DNA from: Rhizobiales bacterium Ga0077524
GTDB lineage: Bacteria; Pseudomonadota; Alphaproteobacteria; Rhizobiales; Hyphomicrobiaceae
Assembly: GCA_001464755.1 (NCBI GenBank)
Contig: LNDR01000384.1
Coordinates: forward strand, 1-33,872
DNA length: 33,872 bases
Direction of reading: 5' to 3'
Position 1 is the first letter of the stretch. Every line of letters starts with the position of its first letter. A program made the position numbers and the translations under genes. The notes under the pieces were generated by a model. The model saw only the letters and a program-made list of their open reading frames with translations, was not told the origin of the DNA and did no database searches. Below, in pieces: positions 14,834 through 22,909 of this stretch.

Positions 14834-15364
14834 TCACTCCGGCCACTTGGTCCGGATCGGATCTTTCCCGTCCCAATTGCGTGCGGCCGCCTCGATGGCG
14901 TCGAACTGGCGCTTCCTGACGTCGGTGTAGGCGGCGATCTCCATGCAGGTGCCGCGATGGCCGCGATCCGTTTCGAAGTAGGCGAACGGGCCGCGGTTCG
15001 ACTCGCCCTGCTGGCCGATGCGGTGGCCCTTAGCCAGGGCGCGCTGGACGGTCGCGTCGTAGTCGACCGGCCAGGTGCTGACGTGCTGCAGGCCTTCCGG
15101 ACCGTTCGCCAGGAAATCGCGGTACATCGACGGGGCGCTGTTGCGTTGCTGGATCAGCTCGACCTGGGTGCCGAACGAGTTGGCGATGGCGATCGACGCG
15201 TGGACGTCGGAGGGCTCGCCGCGATAGAGGAAATTCTTCACGGGAAGGCGCTCGACATAGAACCAGGGTCCGACGCCAAGCACCTCGACCCAATGGCGCA
15301 TGGCGGCCTCGATGTCGTGGACGACGTAGCCGAGTTGCTTGATCTCGCCGTAGATGAGGCTCAT
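14834..15364 (-). CDS. VOC-family protein (glyoxalase-like)
   Basis: A protein of 176 residues from ATG 15364, which has GGAGGA six bases upstream; an upstream ATG at 15406 is not supported. One VOC module pair is visible: Q-L-G-Y-V-V-H-D-I-E-A-A-M-R-H-W-V-E with a first His ligand, V-G-P-W-F, then V-E-L-I-Q-Q with a Glu ligand, G-L-Q-H-V-S-T-W (second His) and finally C-M-E-I-A-A-Y (second Glu). The 2-His/2-Glu-like set suggests a metal-binding lyase or dioxygenase of the glyoxalase_4 type; substrate is unknown. The gene is convergent with E1-beta (28 bases apart). Confidence 0.85.
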   Translation of the reverse strand: MSLIYGEIKQLGYVVHDIEAAMRHWVEVLGVGPWFYVERLPVKNFLYRGEPSDVHASIAIANSFGTQVELIQQRNSAPSMYRDFLANGPEGLQHVSTWPVDYDATVQRALAKGHRIGQQGESNRGPFAYFETDRGHRGTCMEIAAYTDVRKRQFDAIEAAARNWDGKDPIRTKWPE

Positions 15365-15479
15365 GGGGCGTTCCTCCGAGGATGCAGGCCTGTCGAATGC
15401 AAGCATACGGTTGCCCCGGCCGCCGCACTTGGCAACCCCGGTCTCCTTGCCCCGGGTTTCACGATGTCAAAGAGCCCCG

Positions 15480-15518
15480 CCGGCAGCACGAGGGATGGTC
15501 ACCCCGTGCCGCTGCCGG
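15480..15518. repeat. Imperfect long inverted repeat between MFS and VOC genes
   Basis: CCGGCAGC (15480-15487) is complementary to GCTGCCGG (15511-15518). Inside it ACG (15488-15490) can pair with CGT (15505-15507) across a GCC bulge, and GGG (15492-15494) with CCC (15502-15504). The structure lies 56 bases downstream of the MFS stop on the - strand and more than 100 bases upstream of the VOC start, so it may terminate the MFS transcript. No U-run is evident. Confidence 0.45.
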
Positions 15519-15573
15519 TCGTCTGCGGGAGGATAGGCGAGTTGCGGGACAGGGGGATAAGTCTGGCCGCGGC

Positions 15574-16770
15574 TCAGGCCCGACGCTTCTGGCTCGGCAA
15601 TGTGAGACCGACCAGGACACCGCACAGGTTGGCCGCGCCGGCCAGCATGATCGCGATATGATAGCCGCCCGTGAGATCGAACAGCCGCGCCGCCACCAGC
15701 GGCAGCGTCAGCGCCGCGAGGCACCAGGCGATGTAGATGCGGCTCGCGGTCTGGCCGAACAGTGCCTTCGGCCAGTAGAAGGCGACCGCTGCCGCCGTCA
15801 CACCCGAGATCAGACCATAGCCGATGCCGATCAGGCCGAGGGTCGGGATTGCCATCTCGGGTGTCGGCACCAGCGTCAGCAGGATCGCCCCGACGAGCGC
15901 GATGGCCTGGGCCGTGGCCGCGACGACCGGGACCGGCAGCCGATCGACCATCAACCCGCCGCCGAGCCGGGCCGCCGCGATGGCGGCCGTGATGCCGGTC
16001 GTCGCGGCCAACGCCGTGGCTTTGCCGACGCCGTAGGCCGCCAGGATCGCTGCCGCCTGGCTCAGCACCATCAGCCCGGCGGTGGCGGCGAACGTGAAGA
16101 CGAAGAACAGCTTCCAGAACACCGAGGATTGCTGGCGTGCGGCTGCGGCATCCGTTGTGGCTGCCGCGACCCGGCTCGGACGCGACAAGCGCACGCCCGA
16201 ACGTGCCATCAGCCATGTCGCCACGACACCGCTGGCCGCGACCACGACCGCCAAGGCGGCGAGCGTGGCCCTGACGCCGTATCGATCGATGCCCCAGCCG
16301 AAGGCTGGCGCTGCCAGCATGGCGCCGAGCGGAAACAGGCTGACGAGATAGCCGTTGACAAGGCCCGGCCGCGTGATGGGCGTGGCATTGACGCACTGTT
16401 GCGCGCCGACATAGGCGACCCCGCCGCCGAAAGCGAACAGCACGCCGTACCCGACAGCGAGGAGCGTGAAGCTCGGCGCCGCTGCCGCCAGCCCGACGCC
16501 TAGCGCCGATACCGCGGCCGAGAGCGCAACGAGCGCCGTCACCGGAATGAAGCCGAAGAGCCGCGGGGCCAGATTGAGCCCGATGGTGAAGAAGATCACG
16601 GAGATGCCGAACACCGAGGCGAGATCGGAGCGGCTGGCGCCGAGCAGCTCTTCCAGCGGCGCCAGGAATACGCTGAAGGCGTAGATCGACCCGAGCGGCA
16701 GGCTGAGCACCGTGGCTGCGGCAAGAGCGGCACCGGGCCGCTGCAGGAGAACCGTCTCGGTTTGGGACAT
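15574..16770 (-). CDS. Major facilitator superfamily transporter, OFA-like
   Basis: A protein of 398 residues from ATG 16770 with about twelve hydrophobic helices. The first is A-L-A-A-A-T-V-L-S-L-P-L-G-S-I-Y-A-F-S-V-F, and L-L-G-A-S-R-S-D-L-A-S-V-F follows in loop 1-2. A large central loop rich in Ala and Gln sits near residue 200. The A-F-G-W-G-I-D-R-Y-G-V-R segment and the G-I-G-Y-G-L-I-S-G / F-Y-W-P-K-A-L-F-G pair resemble the oxalate/formate-antiporter (OFA) subgroup, which carries monocarboxylates or dicarboxylates. Substrate is unknown. The frame stays open upstream to 16854 but the added residues are charged and non-conserved. No strong ribosome-binding site is visible at either start. 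Confidence 0.87.
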   Translation of the reverse strand: MSQTETVLLQRPGAALAAATVLSLPLGSIYAFSVFLAPLEELLGASRSDLASVFGISVIFFTIGLNLAPRLFGFIPVTALVALSAAVSALGVGLAAAAPSFTLLAVGYGVLFAFGGGVAYVGAQQCVNATPITRPGLVNGYLVSLFPLGAMLAAPAFGWGIDRYGVRATLAALAVVVAASGVVATWLMARSGVRLSRPSRVAAATTDAAAARQQSSVFWKLFFVFTFAATAGLMVLSQAAAILAAYGVGKATALAATTGITAAIAAARLGGGLMVDRLPVPVVAATAQAIALVGAILLTLVPTPEMAIPTLGLIGIGYGLISGVTAAAVAFYWPKALFGQTASRIYIAWCLAALTLPLVAARLFDLTGGYHIAIMLAGAANLCGVLVGLTLPSQKRRA

Positions 16771-17092
16771 GAGGGGCACGCCATCTCGAAGTTTGCACCG
16801 GGACGCGAGCACCGCATCATCACGACTTTGGGCCGAGACGAAGCCCGCGCGCAACCGGGGCCTCGCACTGCCCCCGCTTTCCCCACGTCACCCATTGCCC
16901 TTTTACTGCCGCAGTCGAGCCAAGAAGCGCCCGCAATCGATGCTTACCAAGCGTTAACGATGCCGGATTTACCATACACAGGTGTACTCCGGCTCGATCG
17001 AGCTGCAGCCATGCCCGGAAGAGGCGGCGCGGCGGGGGATGGGGGATAGCGGGTCGCGCCAGCGTCGCGATCCGAATTGGTGGGAGTCGGCC
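16771..17092. other. Divergent intergenic region between MFS and DUF882 genes
   Basis: This 322-base gap probably holds promoters for both flanking genes. The part around 16905-16985 is visibly more AT-rich than the surroundings and contains GTTAAC and several TA-rich steps, but no pair of hexamers with good spacing could be fixed. Open frames crossing it have no recognisable protein features. Part of it may belong to the DUF882 gene if that starts at 17039 or 16982. Confidence 0.4.
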
Positions 17093-18556
17093 TTGGTCGT
17101 GCGTCAACGGGGGCTTCTCGCAGGGCTGGCCACGGCCGCACTGCTCATCGGCTACGGAACTCCGGCTCCGGTTGCAGCGCCCAGCGGCGAGCGATCGCTC
17201 TCGATCTACAGCATCCACACCAAAGAGACTGTCACGGCGGTCTTCAAGCGCAATGGCCGCTTCGTCGAGGACGGCCTCGCCAAGCTCAACCATGCCATGC
17301 GCGATCATCGCCGCAACGAAGCGACCAAGATGGACCCGGAGTTGATCGACCTGCTCTGGCAACTTCATGCCGAGCTCGGCTCGAAGGAACCGGTTCACCT
17401 GATCTCCGGCTATCGTTCACGCGCGACCAACGACATGCTTCGCAAGAATGTCGGGGGCCAGGCAAGCGAGAGCCGCCACATGCTCGGCAAGGCTGCCGAC
17501 GTGCACTTTCCCGACGTGCCGGTGAAGCAGCTGCGCTATTCGGCCTTGATCCAGGAGCGCGGCGGCGTCGGCTACTATCCGACCTCCGCCCTGCCGTTCG
17601 TCCACCTCGACACCGACCGCGTGCGCAGCTGGCCGCGCCTGCCACGGCACGAGCTGGCGCTGCTGTTCCCGTCCGGCACGACTCGCCACGCAGCTGCCGA
17701 CGGTGGATCGATCACGAAGGACGACGTGAGGGCCGCACAGGCTCGCCACAGCGAGCTGGCCCGGCAGGTCGCCATGTTCCATCAGCAGCGCACTACGGGG
17801 GGGCCGCGCGTCGCCGTTGCCGATGCCGGCCAACCGCTGGCGCCCGGACGCATTGCAGCGCTGCCGCGGCCGATCGAGCCCGCAGCCCCGACACTGGTGG
17901 AGCGGCCCCAGCTGGTCAGCGGTCTGACGCCAGCGACCATGCCGACGAGCCTGCGCGCGTCGATCGCGCCATCCGCCGGCGATCGAGCCCGTCTGGCCGA
18001 GTTGGCGAGCCTCGCCGCGACCCTGCCGCAACTCGTTCTTGGTCCGGCACCGGCACGGCGCCCCGAGCGGCCGGCCCTGCCGAGCCTGACCGGCAACACG
18101 CTGCCGGTGCCGCCGGGCACATTTGCTGCGGCTCCGTCGAGCACCGCCGAGCGTCAGATTGCATCGCTCGGCCCGACGGCGGGGCCAGTGCCTTTGATGT
18201 CCGATGCGGAGCACGCCGGATGGGGAGGCTGGAGCACGGCCCCGGCCTACGACGAGGAGCACCCCGAGGAGCTGTCGTATCGGCCGTTCCCGATTACGCC
18301 TTACCTGACCGAGACCGCGAGCCAGCCCCTGATGAGCGACATGATCGCTCATGATGTCGCGCGAACGCTCGAGATGCTCGACCAGCCTGAGAGCGGCGCC
18401 GTGCTGCGCTTCAGGCCGAGCACGCAAACGGCGATGGCTCTGTGGGCCCGGCAGTTCACGGGCGCTGCGATAAACATGGACGGCATGCGCGATGTCGCCG
18501 AGCCAGGGGGACTTGCCGGCCTGGCAAGCCGGGCCGTCACGACCAGCCGACGCTGA
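17093..18556 (+). CDS. Exported DUF882 (YcbK-like, M15-type) cell-wall peptidase-like protein
   Basis: The frame is open from 16982. I place the start at TTG 17093 because GGGAG lies six bases upstream and a signal peptide (R-Q-R-G-L-L-A-G-L-A-T-A-A-L-L-I) begins directly after; ATG 17039 is the main alternative. From 17093 the protein has 487 residues. The DUF882 domain follows the signal: R-S-L-S-I-Y-S-I-H-T, L-I-S-G-Y-R-S, then the zinc-type motif S-R-H-M-L-G-K-A-A-D and F-V-H-L-D-T-D-R-V-R-S-W. This places it with M15-like peptidoglycan-modifying enzymes acting in the periplasm. The remaining ~300 residues are a Pro/Ala/Arg-rich region of low complexity without recognised domain, unusually long for the family (usually 180-220 residues). 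Confidence 0.85.
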   Translation: MVVRQRGLLAGLATAALLIGYGTPAPVAAPSGERSLSIYSIHTKETVTAVFKRNGRFVEDGLAKLNHAMRDHRRNEATKMDPELIDLLWQLHAELGSKEPVHLISGYRSRATNDMLRKNVGGQASESRHMLGKAADVHFPDVPVKQLRYSALIQERGGVGYYPTSALPFVHLDTDRVRSWPRLPRHELALLFPSGTTRHAAADGGSITKDDVRAAQARHSELARQVAMFHQQRTTGGPRVAVADAGQPLAPGRIAALPRPIEPAAPTLVERPQLVSGLTPATMPTSLRASIAPSAGDRARLAELASLAATLPQLVLGPAPARRPERPALPSLTGNTLPVPPGTFAAAPSSTAERQIASLGPTAGPVPLMSDAEHAGWGGWSTAPAYDEEHPEELSYRPFPITPYLTETASQPLMSDMIAHDVARTLEMLDQPESGAVLRFRPSTQTAMALWARQFTGAAINMDGMRDVAEPGGLAGLASRAVTTSRR

Positions 18557-18581
18557 CGAGATCCGGTCGCTCGCTGGCGCC

Positions 18582-19484
18582 TTATCCTCCGCTGCGTGTG
18601 TCGAGCGTCTCTGCCGAGAGCACTCGCTCGAGTTGCCGCTTCAGCGCGTCCTTGGCCGGCTCCGCCGCCTCCAGGATCTCGCGGAAGCGATGGAACTCCA
18701 GCACGCCCACGCCTTCGCTCGCCGTGTCGACGAGGATGTCGGGCCGGTGCGATCGCAGCTGTGCCCGCACGATCGAACGCTGGAGGATCTGCGAGGCCGA
18801 GAAGAGTGCCTCGAATGCGCGTGGCCCGGCATCGTCGTTCGGCTGCCGCGCCGCTCCGGAGACATCGACCGCGATAGTGATGTCGGCGCCGTCCCGGACC
18901 AGCTCGAAGGGCAACGGGTCGACGAGACCGCCGTCGAGCAGCGCCCGCCCTTCGACGATGACCGGACTGAAGATGACGGGAAGGGCGATGCTGGCTGCGA
19001 TCGCACGCTTGAGAGGCCCGGTGCGCATGACCACGGCCTCCTGGGCATAGAAGTCGGTCGCGACGATTGCCAGCGGCACCTGCAGCTCCTCCATCGTCGC
19101 TGGCAAGCGCGACGGGAGCAGAAGCTCGAGCATGACCTCCGCGTCGAGGAGGGCCGAGCGCATCGGGAACAGATTGAACAGCCGGTCCACGGGCCGCGGC
19201 CGGGCCGAGAAGAGTTGCCGGATCAGCCCGTAGCGTTCCGACAAAAGCTCTTCGACATGCGCCCGCATGTAGCGCGCCGGCAGGCCGGCCGCCGCCCCAG
19301 CCCCGAAGATCGCCCCGATCGATGTGCCGGCGATCGTCACGGGCTTCAGCCCCATTTCCTCCAGCGCCTCGAGCGCGACGAGATGCGCAAGACCGCGCGC
19401 ACCGCCGCCGCCGAGCGCCAGACCGATGCGTGGCTGCGGGAGCGTGGCTGGCGGTGGAGCTTGCCGTGTCGGAACCAGGCTCAT
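18582..19484 (-). CDS. Patatin-like phospholipase / RssA-type protein
   Basis: A protein of 300 residues. Patatin hallmarks are all present: oxyanion loop G-G-G-G-A-R-G at 25-31, nucleophile Ser55 in G-T-S-I-G, and catalytic Asp184 in L-L-D-G-G-L-V-D-P-L-P. The Ser-Asp dyad hydrolyses acyl esters of lipids. The proposed start is ATG 19484; the frame is open far upstream (to 20816), but that extension is merely an out-of-frame reading of the hydrolase gene. GAGGA lies ten bases upstream. It is the last gene of the purD-dehalogenase-like pair cluster, 56 bases after the previous stop. No signal peptide is visible, so it should be cytosolic or peripherally membrane-bound. Confidence 0.9.
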   Translation of the reverse strand: MSLVPTRQAPPPATLPQPRIGLALGGGGARGLAHLVALEALEEMGLKPVTIAGTSIGAIFGAGAAAGLPARYMRAHVEELLSERYGLIRQLFSARPRPVDRLFNLFPMRSALLDAEVMLELLLPSRLPATMEELQVPLAIVATDFYAQEAVVMRTGPLKRAIAASIALPVIFSPVIVEGRALLDGGLVDPLPFELVRDGADITIAVDVSGAARQPNDDAGPRAFEALFSASQILQRSIVRAQLRSHRPDILVDTASEGVGVLEFHRFREILEAAEPAKDALKRQLERVLSAETLDTRSGG

Positions 19485-19540
19485 TTCCTGACTATCCTCT
19501 CGAATTTCGCGTCCGAGGCAGGGCCGCTCTGAGGGATTCG

Positions 19541-20452
19541 TCAAACTCCGTCCTTGAGGAAGGGTAGTATCGCAGCCAGCGTATCCGCAGGCGCTTCCTC
19601 CGCGAGGAAATGGCCCGACTCGATCGGGCCACCGATCACATGCGGACACCACGGCCGCCACGTATCGAGCGGCTTGTTGACGAAGCCGCTCTTGCGCGAG
19701 GCGCCCCAGATGGCGAGCATCGGACAGCCGATCTGCCGTCCCGCCTTGCGATCTGCGGCATCGAGTTCGGGATCGCAACCCGCCCCCGCACGGTAGTCCT
19801 CGCAGCTGGCGTGGATCACCTCGGGCTTCGAGAAGCACGCCCGGTAGTCGGCCAGCGCACGCGGGTCGAAGGCAGAGACGTCCTTCGTCGCGGTCCACTG
19901 TGCCAGCAGATAATCGAGGAAATAGACCGGGTCGTGGCCAATCATGGTCTCGGGGAAAGGCGCCGGGCGGGCCAGGAACGGCCAGTGGAAGCGCCCGACG
20001 GCGTTCGCCATGTTCATGTCCGTCCAGGCGTCGAGCGTGGTCACGATGTCGAGCGTCACCAGCTTCGTGACGCGGTCGGGATGGTCCAGCGCCAGGCGAT
20101 AGCCGACGCGGGCGCCGCGATCGTGGCTGACGACGGCGAAGCGCTCGTGCCCGAGCACACGCATCAGCGCCACCATGTCGGCGGCCATGGCACGCTTGGA
20201 GTAGGCGAGGTGCTTGTCGTCCGACACGGCCGGACCTCGGCTGCGTCCGTATCCCCTGAGATCCGGCGCCACCAGCGTGAAGTGACGTGCCAGATCCGGC
20301 GCGATCCGGTGCCAGCAGGCGTGTGTCTGTGGATAGCCGTGCAGAAGCAGCAACGGCGGTCCCGACCCACCGACGCGGGCATAGATCGTGGCGTCGCCCA
20401 GCGCATGCCGCTCTTCGCGAAAGCCGGGATAGAGGTCGCTCGTGGCTGTCAT
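19541..20452 (-). CDS. Fluoroacetate-dehalogenase-like alpha/beta hydrolase (copy with Tyr pocket)
   Basis: A protein of 303 residues with an alpha/beta-hydrolase fold ([11 protein letters not shown]). The residues known to act in fluoroacetate dehalogenase of the RPA1163 type (D110, R111, R114, D134, H155, W156, Y219, H280) are all present, shifted by one: Asp111-Arg112 and Arg115 in S-H-D-R-G-A-R-V, Asp135 in T-L-D-I, His156-Trp157 in R-F-H-W-P-F-L-A, Tyr220 in C-E-D-Y-R-A-G-A and His281 in S-G-H-F-L. That supports hydrolytic dehalogenation of 2-haloacids, possibly defluorination, though the native substrate may differ. The start overlaps the stop of the paralogue upstream by four bases (ATGA), so the pair is translationally coupled. 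Confidence 0.87.
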   Translation of the reverse strand: MTATSDLYPGFREERHALGDATIYARVGGSGPPLLLLHGYPQTHACWHRIAPDLARHFTLVAPDLRGYGRSRGPAVSDDKHLAYSKRAMAADMVALMRVLGHERFAVVSHDRGARVGYRLALDHPDRVTKLVTLDIVTTLDAWTDMNMANAVGRFHWPFLARPAPFPETMIGHDPVYFLDYLLAQWTATKDVSAFDPRALADYRACFSKPEVIHASCEDYRAGAGCDPELDAADRKAGRQIGCPMLAIWGASRKSGFVNKPLDTWRPWCPHVIGGPIESGHFLAEEAPADTLAAILPFLKDGV

Positions 20453-21366
20453 GTCGTTGTCTCCACGCTGACGAGAAACGGCAGAACTGCATCGAGCAAT
20501 GCAGCCGGATGCTCCTCGGGAATGAAATGGCCGCAGTCAATTGCGCGCCCCGAGACAGTGAGGCACCACGGGCGCCACAATGCAACCGGGTCGGCAACGT
20601 CGGCGAGGCTGCCTGACGATCCCCACAAAACGAGTGTCGGGCACACGATGCGCCGTCCCAGACTCCGGTCTGCGCCGTCGTCCGAAAGATCGCAGCTCGC
20701 GCTCGCCCGGAAGTCCTCGCACGTCGCATGAACCCGGTCTCGATCCGAGAGGCCCTCGCCATAGCTGGCGAGCGCTTTGGGGTCGAAAGCCTCGAGCGAG
20801 CGCGCACGCGTGCCACGTTTGAGACGACCCTCCAGCCATGCGGTCGGGTCCCGACCGATCAGCGTCTCCGGAATCGGCGCAGGTTGCGCCAGGAACGCCC
20901 AATGCACGATGCGATGACGTGTTGCTTGTTGATCCGGCTGCCACTGGTCCCACGTCGTCATGATGTCGAGAACGACCAGCCGCGCCACCCGATCCGAATG
21001 ATCCAGCGCCAGCCGATAGGCGACCCGCGCGCCCCGATCGTGGCCCATGACGAAATAGCTGGTGAAGCCGAGCGCGGCCATCAACCGTGCCATGTCGTCG
21101 GCCATGGTGCGCTTGGCATAGGCCCTATGATCGAGATCGTCCGGTGGACAGGAGCTGCGCCCGTAGCCCCTGAGGTCCGGGGCAACCACGGTAAATCGCT
21201 CGGCGAGCGGACCCGCAACCTTGTGCCAGACAGCGTGCGTCTGCGGATAGCCGTGCAGCAGCAGCAGCGGCGGCCCGGTCCCCCCCGTGCGAACGTGCAA
21301 CTTGACCTTCCCGGTATCGATCGCGCGCGTGTCAAAACCAGGAAACAGATCGGCGGCACCGTTCAT
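20449..21366 (-). CDS. Fluoroacetate-dehalogenase-like alpha/beta hydrolase, Tyr-to-Phe paralogue
   Basis: A protein of 305 residues, paralogous to the next gene downstream. It keeps nucleophile Asp110, Arg111, Arg114, Asp134, His155-Trp156 (I-V-H-W-A-F-L-A) and His280 (C-G-H-F-I) at the same numbers as the RPA1163-type fluoroacetate dehalogenase. Position 219, a Tyr that helps bind the leaving halide, is Phe here (C-E-D-F-R-A-S). I infer weaker fluoride stabilisation and a different leaving group or substrate. The start overlaps the purD stop by four bases and its own stop overlaps the next start by four bases, so purD and both hydrolases should be made from one mRNA. Confidence 0.86.
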   Translation of the reverse strand: MNGAADLFPGFDTRAIDTGKVKLHVRTGGTGPPLLLLHGYPQTHAVWHKVAGPLAERFTVVAPDLRGYGRSSCPPDDLDHRAYAKRTMADDMARLMAALGFTSYFVMGHDRGARVAYRLALDHSDRVARLVVLDIMTTWDQWQPDQQATRHRIVHWAFLAQPAPIPETLIGRDPTAWLEGRLKRGTRARSLEAFDPKALASYGEGLSDRDRVHATCEDFRASASCDLSDDGADRSLGRRIVCPTLVLWGSSGSLADVADPVALWRPWCLTVSGRAIDCGHFIPEEHPAALLDAVLPFLVSVETTT

Positions 21367-22643
21367 GAGACGCGGCCCTTGCCGGCAGCGCGCCAGCCGA
21401 TGTCACGGCGGCAGAAACCCTCGGGCCAATCGATCAGATCCACCGCGCGATAGGCTCGCGCCTGGGCCTCGCCGATGGTTGGCGCGCGCGCGGTGACGGC
21501 GAGCACACGCCCGCCGTCGGCCAGAATACGGTCGCTCTCCCGGCGGGTGCCGGAATGAAAGATCTCGACACCCTCTACCTCGCCCGCTTGCGTGAGCCCA
21601 CGGATCTCGCTGCCGCGCTGGTAGGCGCCCGGATAACCCTTCGTCGCCATCACCACCGTCAGCGCCGCGTCGTCGTGCCAGCGGACGTCGAAGCTCGCGA
21701 GCACGCCGTCGGCGACGGCCAGCAGCGCGGCGAGCAGATCCGATTTGAGGCGCACCATCAGAACCTGCGTCTCGGGATCGCCGAAGCGCGCGTTGTACTC
21801 GATGAGCTTCGGCCCTTCCGTCGTGATCATCAGGCCCGCGTAGAGCACGCCCTTGAACGGTGTCCCGCGGCGGGCCATGCCGTCGATCGTCGGCCGGATG
21901 ATCTCGGCCATGGCGCGCTCGACGAGGTCCGGCGTCATGACGGGCGCGGGCGAATAGGCCCCCATGCCGCCCGTATTGGGGCCCGTATCACCGTCGCCAA
22001 CGCGCTTGTGATCTTGCGCAGTCGCCAACGCCAGTGCGGATCGCCCGTCCGAAAGCGCAAAGAAGCTCGCCTCTTCACCTTCGAGAAACTCCTCGATCAC
22101 GACCTCTGCCCCGGCCGCGCCGAAAGCTCCGGCAAAGCACGCATCGACGGCAGCAACGGCTTCCTCCCGCGTCATCGCAACGACGACGCCCTTGCCGGCC
22201 GCGAGACCGTCCGCCTTGACGACGATCGGCACGGGCTGGCTTGCCAGATAGGCGAGTGCCGCCGCCCGATCGGAAAACCGGCCATAGGCCGCGGTCGGAA
22301 TCGAGAGCTCCCGGCACAGATCCTTGGTGAACCCCTTCGATCCTTCGAGTTGGGCCGCTGCCCGCGATGGACCGAAATGCTTGATGCCTACCGCCGACAG
22401 GTCGTCGGCCAACCCTGCCACGAGCGGAGCCTCCGGACCGATCACCACGAAATCGATCCGTTTCGCGTGACAAAAGGCGATGATGTCCGTGTGCCGGCCG
22501 ACATCCAGGGCGACGCACTCGGCCACTTCGGCGATGCCGCCGTTGCCCGGTGCGCAATAGAGTTTGCCGATCAGTGGACTGGCAGCGAGCGACCAGGCGA
22601 GGGCGTGCTCACGGCCTCCGGCGCCGATCAAAAGCACGTTCAT
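21363..22643 (-). CDS. purD: Phosphoribosylamine-glycine ligase (GAR synthetase)
   Basis: A protein of 426 residues catalysing the second step of de novo purine synthesis: phosphoribosylamine + glycine + ATP give GAR. The N-terminal domain starts [17 protein letters not shown]. The ATP-grasp part shows [27 protein letters not shown] and the PurD signature [13 protein letters not shown] 22643 has GGAGG eight bases upstream; the longer frame to 22829 is not conserved. It is divergent from xseA, a common arrangement in Rhizobiales, and its stop overlaps the start of a dehalogenase-like gene. Confidence 0.96.
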   Translation of the reverse strand: MNVLLIGAGGREHALAWSLAASPLIGKLYCAPGNGGIAEVAECVALDVGRHTDIIAFCHAKRIDFVVIGPEAPLVAGLADDLSAVGIKHFGPSRAAAQLEGSKGFTKDLCRELSIPTAAYGRFSDRAAALAYLASQPVPIVVKADGLAAGKGVVVAMTREEAVAAVDACFAGAFGAAGAEVVIEEFLEGEEASFFALSDGRSALALATAQDHKRVGDGDTGPNTGGMGAYSPAPVMTPDLVERAMAEIIRPTIDGMARRGTPFKGVLYAGLMITTEGPKLIEYNARFGDPETQVLMVRLKSDLLAALLAVADGVLASFDVRWHDDAALTVVMATKGYPGAYQRGSEIRGLTQAGEVEGVEIFHSGTRRESDRILADGGRVLAVTARAPTIGEAQARAYRAVDLIDWPEGFCRRDIGWRAAGKGRVS

Positions 22644-22909
22644 TGACCGTTCCTCCCCACGATAGATTTGGATTGCACAGGCACCAGGTCCGCGGCGCGG
22701 TGCGGCGCGACTGGTGTAACATTCGCGTGAAACGTCACAAGAAGGAACGTCGCAACTTGCCCGTGTCGTTTCGGCGCCTGCGGCCTGACGAGGTGGGAAA
22801 CATCTTGGGCGAGTTGACCGGCGCCGCAATGGGGTCCAGTTGTTTCGCGAGCGTCCCTGAACGACGCACGCGTCACGCGGCCGCCTGCCAGACCAATCGG
22901 GGAGTGAGG

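Noticed and set aside
16940-16985. CtrA-like TTAA-N7-TTAA site upstream of the DUF882 gene
   Set aside because: TTAC and TTAA half-sites are separated by six, and the next by ten bases, not seven; match is too poor.
19485-20816. Upstream open extension of the patatin frame, giving a possible 744-residue fusion
   Set aside because: This part is an Arg-rich out-of-frame reading of the dehalogenase-like genes; the patatin family N-terminus starts at 19484.
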